64,000 nucleotides of DNA, from assembly GCF_030644385.1 (NCBI RefSeq), contig NZ_CP130060.1, positions 1,984,001 through 2,048,000 of the forward strand, in the 5' to 3' direction. A model generated the notes under the pieces. The model ran no database searches. It was not told where the DNA came from and saw only the letters and a list, made by a program, of their open reading frames with translations. Positions 57,765 through 64,000 of this stretch are shown here, in pieces. Source of the stretch: Stomatobaculum sp. F0698. GTDB taxonomy: Bacteria; Bacillota; Clostridia; Lachnospirales; Lachnospiraceae. The stretch's first letter is position 1, and the number at the start of each line of letters is the position of its first letter. The translations under genes and the position numbers were made by a program.

Positions 57765-58439
57765 TCAGTTGACATTGCTCTCGCAGAGCGCCGAACGAAT
57801 TTGTTCTCCCAGTTCCCGAAAACGCGCTTCCTTTCCGTCGTGGTGACCGTAGTCATCCATGGAAGACCGTAGCTTTACGCCCTTTTTTCTCAAGATGTCC
57901 GCGACCCGCACTGCGGCATCCGCAGCCCTAGAGAGCGGCGCCGGATGCCCTTCTCCCTCGCGTCTGCCGTTTTGCAGATAGAGGCGGCAATTCGTATTCC
58001 GGATTTCCGTCCTCGCGCAGTAGTCCGCAAAACCCGGGTACCAAAAAGAACCGCAGAGTGAGAAGACGGCACACGCTGCGGTCTCGCGGAATATGCTGTA
58101 CACTGCCGCAAGCCCGCCGAGGGAATATCCTCCGTAGGCAATGCGTCCCGTGTCAATGGGATATTTCGCTATCAGTTCCGGAAGTTTTTCCTCGAAAAGC
58201 TCCCTGTGATACGCATCCGCCCCTCCCCCGAAGGGAGGTGCGTCCGCCCGGAATGCGGGCTCTGGCCAGGGACTGAAATCCGCGGTTCTCTCCTCCGAAA
58301 CCACGGACAGCACAAACATATCCGAAAGAAAAGCCGCAAGCGTTTCGGGAAGTGCATCGTTCCAGAGAAGCAGGGGATAACGCTTACCCTTCTTAAGCTC
58401 TTGCGGCATTTGTAAACTGTACTGTCTCACGCGTCTCAC
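57765..58439 (-). CDS. Alpha/beta-hydrolase (esterase D-like)
   Basis: 224 residues. The nucleophile elbow GYSLGGLAA is preceded by DTGRIAYG; a catalytic His is present in DYGHHDG near residue 200. It resembles small esterases in the enterochelin-esterase and PHB-depolymerase group. The ATG overlaps the pepD stop by 4 bases. Confidence 0.82.
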   Translation of the reverse strand: MRRVRQYSLQMPQELKKGKRYPLLLWNDALPETLAAFLSDMFVLSVVSEERTADFSPWPEPAFRADAPPFGGGADAYHRELFEEKLPELIAKYPIDTGRIAYGGYSLGGLAAVYSIFRETAACAVFSLCGSFWYPGFADYCARTEIRNTNCRLYLQNGRREGEGHPAPLSRAADAAVRVADILRKKGVKLRSSMDDYGHHDGKEARFRELGEQIRSALCESNVN

Positions 58440-59887
58440 TTACTCTTATGCTCTATGATCTTCACGACAAAATCATAGACGCGCTTGGTCGATGGAATGT
58501 TAAGTCTCTCCTCGGGCGTATGAATGTCCTTCATATCCGGTCCGATCGAGACCGCATCGAGGTTTTTAATTTTGCCGGAGAGGATGCCGCACTCCAGACC
58601 TGCGTGAATGGCCTGCACCGAAAGCTCTTTTCCGAAGAGCTCGCGGTAAATAGCCGCCGCCTCATCGCGGAACGCAGACTCCCGCACATACTCCCAGGCC
58701 GGGTATACGCTGTGTACCGCAGAGCTCGCCCCAAAGCAGCTTGCGACAAATTCGATTTTATCGACCACTGCCCGGAATGCCGTCGCAACCGAACTGCGGA
58801 TGGAATACTTGAGCGTAAAGGTCTCGGCCGAGAGCTCCGTGATGCCGAGGTTTACCGAGGTCTCAACCAGCCCCTCGATGTCCGCGCTCATGCGCTGCAC
58901 GCCGTAGGGGAGGGCTGCCATGAGTCCGAGCACCTTCTCCGTGCTCTCTGCCGTGAGCGCTGCCTCATTGCTGTCAACGACCTTTGCCGTGAGACTGAGC
59001 GCCGGATCGGTTCCCGCATACTCGTTTCGAAGCACGGTCTCTTCCGCCCGCACTGCCTCGCGGAACGCACTCGTGCTCACACTGTCCGAGAGCACCAGTT
59101 CGGCGCTCGCCTCTCGGGTAATTGCGTTGTACTTCGCGCCGCCCGCAAGCGAGACCAAGCGGAAGCTATAGTCCCGGCGGAGTGCCGTCAGCACGTGCGC
59201 AATGAGGAGCGCCGCACTCGCTCTGCCCTTTCCGATTTCCATGCCGGAATGACCGCCGGAGAGTCCGGATACCTCAATCAGCACATGCTCTCCCTTCAGC
59301 GCTTCTCGCCGCACCGGGAGGTTTAAGTCCACATCGCCGCCGCCCGCGCAACCCGCGAGCGCAATGCCCTCCTCATCCGAGTCCAGGTTTAACATTCTGT
59401 TTCCCTTCAGCATGGACACATCGACCGCGTGGGCGCCGCTCATATCCGTTTCCTCCGAGACCGTGCATATAAATTCAAGTCTCGGGTGCTTGAGCGTGGG
59501 CGAATCGAGAAGCGCTAGCGCATAGGCAAGCGCAATGCCGTCGTCCGCACCGAGTGTGGTTCCCTTTGCCCGAAGCCAGTCACCGTCCACATAGAGGTCC
59601 AAGCCCTCTTTTGTCATGTCCTTATCGCAGTCCGCCGCCTTCTCCGTCACCATGTCCATGTGACCCTGCAGAATAATCGGCGCCTCCGCTTCATAGCCCT
59701 CGGAAGCCTCCTTAATGATGATTATATTGTACTTCTCATCCCGGTAGTGCTCGAGCCCTCTCTCCTCCGCAAAGTGCTGGAGGTACTTGCTGATTCTTTC
59801 CTCCTGATGTGAGGGTCTCGGAATCTGAGAGATTTCCTCAAAAAAAGCGAATACTTCCTTGGGTTCCAAATTGCTGAGTACTCCCAT
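58436..59887 (-). CDS. pepD: Aminoacyl-histidine dipeptidase (M20 family)
   Basis: 483 residues, with the M20 zinc sites: ILQGHMDMV (first His and Asp), GTTLGADDGIALAYAL (Asp, bridge), CTVSEETDMSG (Glu pair) and the C-terminal GLECGILSGK histidine neighbourhood. It splits small peptides such as Xaa-His. Length is normal. It leads the seven-gene run. Confidence 0.95.
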   Translation of the reverse strand: MGVLSNLEPKEVFAFFEEISQIPRPSHQEERISKYLQHFAEERGLEHYRDEKYNIIIIKEASEGYEAEAPIILQGHMDMVTEKAADCDKDMTKEGLDLYVDGDWLRAKGTTLGADDGIALAYALALLDSPTLKHPRLEFICTVSEETDMSGAHAVDVSMLKGNRMLNLDSDEEGIALAGCAGGGDVDLNLPVRREALKGEHVLIEVSGLSGGHSGMEIGKGRASAALLIAHVLTALRRDYSFRLVSLAGGAKYNAITREASAELVLSDSVSTSAFREAVRAEETVLRNEYAGTDPALSLTAKVVDSNEAALTAESTEKVLGLMAALPYGVQRMSADIEGLVETSVNLGITELSAETFTLKYSIRSSVATAFRAVVDKIEFVASCFGASSAVHSVYPAWEYVRESAFRDEAAAIYRELFGKELSVQAIHAGLECGILSGKIKNLDAVSIGPDMKDIHTPEERLNIPSTKRVYDFVVKIIEHKSK

Positions 59888-59976
59888 TTTGCACCTCTTT
59901 CTGTACTGATTTTTTGGTCAAATCGCTCTTTTTACTATACCCGAAAGCGCTTGCTTTTGAAAGACTTGCACGCATC

Positions 59977-60010
59977 CAAAAAAAAGAGAACTCCCGGACG
60001 GAAGTTCTCT
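59977..60010 (-). terminator. Terminator after the DUF3881 gene
   Basis: AGAGAACT (59985-59992) pairs with AGTTCTCT (60003-60010); on the minus strand eight T's follow. The stop of the DUF3881 gene is just 13 bases upstream. Confidence 0.88.
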
Positions 60011-60023
60011 CTGATCGCTGTTG

Positions 60024-60899
60024 TTACCAGACCGCTGTGCCCTGCATCCACACCGTGCCCTTAAAACGTCTGCCGACCTTCGGTTCGCCCTGCAAATCCA
60101 GGCTGTTGATGTAGACATGAAATTGGAGATCGTGGGTGCGCAGCAGAAAATCCCAAATAATCTCGCCGGTTTCCCAGTTTTTTCTCCGGTTGATTTCTCG
60201 TATCTCGCCGACCACCACATACAGATCGCACTCTATGCCGTCCGGCATAAAACAGGATTCCACAATGGAATAAATGTCTTCGCGGCGCAGGCGTTTGTTG
60301 ACCGACTCGTAGAGGCGAAGATCGCTTGCGGTCAGAGTCTCCATGGCACCCTCATCGCCATCCTTCGCCGCGCTGATCATGCGCGCGCGCTCGCGTTCCG
60401 TGATATGCAAGAGTTCGCGTTGCCTTTCATTTTTATACACCGGCAACAGTATCTTTCCGTCCCGGCAAAGACCGCCGATACTCACGCCCCGCGGCATTTT
60501 GTACGGAGTCTTGGCACGCTGCTGCCGATATTCCGCGACATTGGTCAGACGGAATATCAGGCTGATGCCGATGCGCATATCATCAATGAGTCCGGAATAA
60601 ACCTCATTGTCCACGTGGCGCTCTATCATGCACTCTGCCGTCGAGGTAATGCCGTCGGCATCGATGTAGGGCAGATAGCGCTCTCTGACAAGTTTTCCGT
60701 CCGCCGCGACATAGCCCCCCATCGTTAAGCCGAGGCGCTCACCGAGCGGAATCCGGAGTTCCCAGAGCCTGTCCCCGTTTCGCATGGCAATGTGATGAAC
60801 GGCATCCCGATTGCGAAACAGCAGTTCCTCCAGAATTTCTCTGGCATCTCTGTCACTGTCCACTCTTGCAAAGCCGATTGTCCGAAAATATCTGTGCAT
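60024..60899 (-). CDS. DUF3881-family protein
   Basis: 291 residues starting MHRYFRTIGFARV, with a central PRGVSIGGLCRDGKILLPVYK and an acidic GEIREINRRKN segment. This matches the DUF3881 proteins common in Lachnospiraceae. Cytoplasmic; function is not known. Confidence 0.8.
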   Translation of the reverse strand: MHRYFRTIGFARVDSDRDAREILEELLFRNRDAVHHIAMRNGDRLWELRIPLGERLGLTMGGYVAADGKLVRERYLPYIDADGITSTAECMIERHVDNEVYSGLIDDMRIGISLIFRLTNVAEYRQQRAKTPYKMPRGVSIGGLCRDGKILLPVYKNERQRELLHITERERARMISAAKDGDEGAMETLTASDLRLYESVNKRLRREDIYSIVESCFMPDGIECDLYVVVGEIREINRRKNWETGEIIWDFLLRTHDLQFHVYINSLDLQGEPKVGRRFKGTVWMQGTAVW

Positions 60900-60941
60900 C
60901 CTTTGATTCCTACCTAAAACCTTCCGCGCATTGCTCTCTGC

Positions 60942-62651
60942 TTAGAAAATGCGCCAGCCGCAAATAAAGTTTCTCTGCCACCAGCCGTTCAGAGAACGGT
61001 GCACCACTCTTCCGTTCGAAGAGCTCGCGTCAATCACGCTGCCTCCGCCCGCAACAATGCCGACATGTCCCGAGACAACGATGATATCACCCGCCTGCAA
61101 GTCCGAGAAATTATTGATTCTCTGACCTCGACCGGAGCTCGCCCAACCGCCGGAAGTCATATAGGACTGGCTCACACCGGAGTGATTCAGACACCAGTAG
61201 ACAAAACCGGAGCAGTCAAAAGCACTGTCGCCCTTGGCGCCCCAGACATAGGGCGTGCCGAGCTTGGAGCTCGCGACGCTTAAGAGCGTTCCCACGGAAC
61301 CGCTGCCCGAATAAGTGTAGCTCGAGCCGCCGCCGCTGTCCTGAGAGCCGGAACTGTTGCTCTTATTTCCGCCGTTCTTCGGTCTGTCGTTGTTCTGCGT
61401 CTTTGTCTTTGCCTTCGGCTTCGGTGCCGGCCGCACAACATCGTTGCTCGCAAGCTTTGCCATTGTTGCCGCGCCGACCATGCCGTCCGCCGAGAGACCG
61501 TTCCTCTCCTGGAAGGCCTTGACCGCATTCTTGGTCGCATCTCCGTAATAGCCGGTCGCGAGCTGCTTGTCGAGATATCCCCACTTGCTGAGAAGTTCCT
61601 GCACCCGCTCCACGGATTCGCTCTCGTCACCGAGTGTCAGGCCGAAGGCCTGCGCATTCGGACTGTTCAGTGCATCGCGTGTGCCGGGTCCCAGATAACC
61701 GTCGACAACCTGGTTGTTTCTGCTCTGGAACTCCTTGATAGCCATGACAGTGCCGAGACCGAAATTGCCGTCTGCCTCTCCGGTCAGATAACCCAACTCC
61801 TTGAGCCGCTGCTGCGCTGCCATGACAATGTCGCTCTTCTCACCGTAGACCACCATGTTCGGCTTGACCTCATCGGAATAGATGAGGTTCATGGTTTTAA
61901 GGCCGACCTTGCCGTCCTGTCCCAGACCGTTCATCTGCTGGAACTTCTGCACCGCTGCCAGGGTCTTTCCGTCAAAGGTTCCGTTTACATCCGCGGTCTG
62001 CGCGAGATAGCCGAGCTGATAAAGTCTCTGCTGCAACGTCACGATGTCCGTTCCGCTGTCGCCCTCCTGCGCCGTGTAGTAGTGCGCATTCTCATCCATA
62101 ATGGCCTTGAGGGTCGACTCGCCCACAATGCCGTCCTGCGGCAGCTTGTTCTGCCGCTGATAAACCTTGACCGCCGCCGCGGTCACCTCGCCGTAATAAT
62201 CCGTCGGCTCATCGTTGTCCATAAATCCGAGTTCCATGAGACGCGCCTGCAAGTCTTTGACAATCCAGTTCCGCGTACCGATGCGGATAATTTCGGGTGC
62301 GGGCTCCGTGGTCGGCACGACCAAATCCATATCCGGGAACTGTGCGCCGGAGGGAGATACCGCCATGATATCACCCGGATTTACGGGGAGCGCTGCCTCG
62401 GCACTGCTCTCCGAACTTCCCTCCGCACTCTGATCCGCACCGCTCTCGCTGCTCTCCGCAACACTGATCTCGGAGCTGCCCTCCGCTGTTCCCTCTGAAC
62501 TTGCCGCACTCTCCGCGCTGCTCCGTTCCGTGCTCGCGGCGCTCTCCTTTGCCGCATCGCTCTGTGCCGTCTTTCCCTGCGAGCAGGCCGTTAGCATCGC
62601 CGCTGTCACAAACAGCGCGAGCGCCTGCTTCTTCAAAATTCTCCGTCTCAT
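60942..62651 (-). CDS. Peptidoglycan-binding NlpC/P60 lipoprotein hydrolase
   Basis: 569 residues. A signal peptide ends in the lipobox LTAC (Cys22). A Ser/Ala/Glu-rich spacer follows, then four peptidoglycan-binding units (about 123-190, 197-260, 270-330, 340-405; each with LQxRLxELGY and DGxVG features) and an Asn/Ser/Gly linker. The C-terminal NlpC/P60 domain (about 455-569) has FDCSGFVYW (catalytic Cys), GHVGIVAGG (His) and the CGWRIF end. It probably cuts peptide bonds in the cell wall at the outer membrane face. GAGG-type site before the start. Confidence 0.9.
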   Translation of the reverse strand: MRRRILKKQALALFVTAAMLTACSQGKTAQSDAAKESAASTERSSAESAASSEGTAEGSSEISVAESSESGADQSAEGSSESSAEAALPVNPGDIMAVSPSGAQFPDMDLVVPTTEPAPEIIRIGTRNWIVKDLQARLMELGFMDNDEPTDYYGEVTAAAVKVYQRQNKLPQDGIVGESTLKAIMDENAHYYTAQEGDSGTDIVTLQQRLYQLGYLAQTADVNGTFDGKTLAAVQKFQQMNGLGQDGKVGLKTMNLIYSDEVKPNMVVYGEKSDIVMAAQQRLKELGYLTGEADGNFGLGTVMAIKEFQSRNNQVVDGYLGPGTRDALNSPNAQAFGLTLGDESESVERVQELLSKWGYLDKQLATGYYGDATKNAVKAFQERNGLSADGMVGAATMAKLASNDVVRPAPKPKAKTKTQNNDRPKNGGNKSNSSGSQDSGGGSSYTYSGSGSVGTLLSVASSKLGTPYVWGAKGDSAFDCSGFVYWCLNHSGVSQSYMTSGGWASSGRGQRINNFSDLQAGDIIVVSGHVGIVAGGGSVIDASSSNGRVVHRSLNGWWQRNFICGWRIF

Positions 62652-62719
62652 TTTAATGTCCTCGATTTATGAAAACGCGGAATCCCCCGCGGAATAAATA
62701 TCAAATGTTTCTCAAATGC

Positions 62720-63571
62720 TTATGCCCGCAATAACTCTGCCAAGGCCGCAAACTGTGCAAGCGAGAGCACCTCGCCGCGCACCGTCTCCGGGAGTCCGAG
62801 CGACAAAAGCGCCTCGTTTACCTTCTCCCGCGAGAAGCCCGCGTTCTTGAGTCCGTTCACCAAAGTTTTTCTTCTCTGATTGAACGAGGCCCGGATGATG
62901 CGAAACAGAAAGGCCTCATCTTCGGTCTGCACCGGTTTCTCCGCATAGGTCCTGAGGCAGATGACCGCAGAACCGACCTTGGGTCTCGGGAGAAAACAGT
63001 GGGGCGGCACATTCGCCACAATCTCGGCCGCAGCATAATACTGCACCGCGAGCGAGAGCGAGCCGTAGTCCTTTCCGCCCGGCGAAGCCTGCATGCGCTC
63101 CGCCACTTCCTTTTGCACCATAACGGTGATGTTCTCAATCGGGAGTCCGCTCTCCAGGAGCTTCATCAATATCGGCGTTGTGATGTAGTAAGGGAGATTT
63201 GCAACCACCTTGATTCGCTTCCCGCCGAGTCTTTTTGACAAATCGTTCAGGTCCTGTTCCAGGATATCGCCCTGAATCACTTCCACATTGTCGTACTCCG
63301 CGAGACTCTCCGCGAGAATCGGAATCAAACCGCGGTCTATCTCCACCGCAAGCACCTTTCCCGCCCGCTCCGCGAGCCTCTGGGTCAGGGTCCCGATGCC
63401 GGGGCCTATCTCCAGCACAGCGTCCGCCTCGGAAATCTGCGCCGCATCGGCAATTCGCTCCAAGACATGGCTGTCGATCAAAAAATTCTGCCCGAACTTC
63501 TTTTGAAAGCGAAATTCCTCGTGGCGCTTTAAGAGCGCTATGGTGTTTTCCGCTCTGCCGAGATCTGCCAT
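62720..63571 (-). CDS. rsmA: 16S rRNA adenine-N6 dimethyltransferase
   Basis: 283 residues (KsgA/RsmA). It dimethylates two adenines near the 3' end of 16S rRNA. FRFQKKFGQNFLID, DAVLEIGPGIGTLTQRLAE (SAM motif I), LAVEIDRGL, ANLPYYITTPI (motif IV, NLPY) and NFNQRRKTL near the end are all seen. Start ATG 63571 is preceded by GGGAGG. Its first base overlaps the TatD stop, so translation is coupled, the common tatD-ksgA order in Firmicutes. Confidence 0.96.
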   Translation of the reverse strand: MADLGRAENTIALLKRHEEFRFQKKFGQNFLIDSHVLERIADAAQISEADAVLEIGPGIGTLTQRLAERAGKVLAVEIDRGLIPILAESLAEYDNVEVIQGDILEQDLNDLSKRLGGKRIKVVANLPYYITTPILMKLLESGLPIENITVMVQKEVAERMQASPGGKDYGSLSLAVQYYAAAEIVANVPPHCFLPRPKVGSAVICLRTYAEKPVQTEDEAFLFRIIRASFNQRRKTLVNGLKNAGFSREKVNEALLSLGLPETVRGEVLSLAQFAALAELLRA

Positions 63572-64000
63572 CAGCACACCTCCCTGTCTGCGAGTTTCGG
63601 GAAACAACGCAACGCATTTTCCTCTGTGACGCGCCGCACTTCCTCCTCCGGAATCCTTTTGATGCGCGCTATTTCCTGCGCGATATAAGGCAAATTCCGC
63701 GAGTCGTTTCGCTTGCCGCGCCTCGGCTCCGGCGAGAGATAGGGACTGTCTGTCTCGAGCAATATGCTTGAGAGCGGAACCGCCTCCGCCACCTCTTTCA
63801 TCTTCTTGCCGTTCTTAAAGGTTACGACGCCGCCAATCCCGATGTAGAAGCCGAGATCTGTGTAGCGGCGCGCAAGCTCCGCACCGGAAGAAAAGCAGTG
63901 AATTACCCCGCCGACGCCGCGCGCCGCTGCGCGCTGCATCTCATCGAATGTGTCCTGCGCTGCCTCTCTGGAGTGAATGATGACCGGAAGCCCGGTCTCC
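63571..64000 (-). CDS. tatD: TatD-family DNase, C-terminal part (cut by window end)
   Basis: The frame is open to the window edge. It covers LPVIIHSREA (zinc-binding His), GVIHCFSSGAELARRYTDLGFYIGIGGVVTF, LLETDSPYLSPEPRRGKRN and NALRCFPKL, all in the C-terminal two-thirds of the TatD hydrolases. It acts in DNA quality control or degradation. The N-terminus lies beyond the window. Confidence 0.95.
   Translation of the reverse strand, partial: ETGLPVIIHSREAAQDTFDEMQRAAARGVGGVIHCFSSGAELARRYTDLGFYIGIGGVVTFKNGKKMKEVAEAVPLSSILLETDSPYLSPEPRRGKRNDSRNLPYIAQEIARIKRIPEEEVRRVTEENALRCFPKLADREVC

Overview
The window looks like a chromosomal segment of a fairly GC-rich member of the Lachnospiraceae (Clostridia). 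The grounds are Gram-positive sigma-A promoters and AGGAGG-type ribosome binding sites, a Clostridia-style tad pilus locus (Flp1-like pilin, DUF5702 and DUF6382 proteins), an FMN-riboswitch ribDEBAH operon, a DUF3881 protein, pepF, and no outer-membrane genes. The species cannot be fixed from the sequence alone. The housekeeping parts are GC-rich. About 28.6-38.9 kb is clearly richer in AT, and 39-49 kb differs again in composition.

Layout. 1-10.9 kb: a tad/Flp pilus locus (cpaF end, tadB, tadC, pilin, DUF5702, two TadE-like pseudopilins, two A24 prepilin peptidases, DUF6382, CpaE/TadZ-like ATPase), interrupted by glgB on the opposite strand. 10.9-12.2 kb: lrgAB. 12.3-16.5 kb: a decayed gene, then promoter, FMN riboswitch, terminator and ribD-ribE-ribBA-ribH. 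16.9-20.4 kb: a LysR regulator facing a metal-efflux unit (ArsR, stand-alone HMA protein, P1B ATPase). 20.4-28.6 kb: thiE, yfbR, pepF, a membrane protein, a second ThiE/TenI-like gene, an anchored nuclease, DUF3841, glyoxalase-like and metallo-beta-lactamase-fold genes.

28.6-38.7 kb is a defence-type accessory region on the minus strand. It holds a broken pglZ (BREX phosphatase), a Fic protein, a small chimeric ORF joining an IS3 OrfA-like helix-turn-helix to a PglX-like tail, and an apparently intact two-gene system. That system is a DNA methyltransferase with NPPY followed 2 bases later by a 1127-residue GIY-YIG nuclease/SF2 helicase/partial methyltransferase protein. An unknown gene and a SAM methyltransferase follow. 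This region is my best candidate for an under-described system.

38.9-49.5 kb is a glucan-utilisation island (glycogen phosphorylase, AraC regulator, glucose-type PTS IIA-IIC-IIB, an exonuclease/phosphatase-family protein, malQ) strewn with IS21, IS91 and IS3 fragments. It is bracketed by two halves of a tRNA-Arg gene. The 3' half with its terminator lies at the left, and the 5' half with its promoter lies 10.5 kb away at the right. Their acceptor strands are complementary. An intact tRNA-Arg(CCT) lies just inside the right end.

49.6-64 kb returns to core-like content: GNAT, a beta-helix-type lipoprotein, acylphosphatase, then a seven-gene minus-strand run starting with pepD and an esterase and ending in DUF4261, DUF4241, ankyrin and TPR proteins. 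This is followed by DUF3881, a four-repeat peptidoglycan-binding NlpC/P60 lipoprotein, ksgA and the end of tatD. Family names come from reading the translations; no database search was run.
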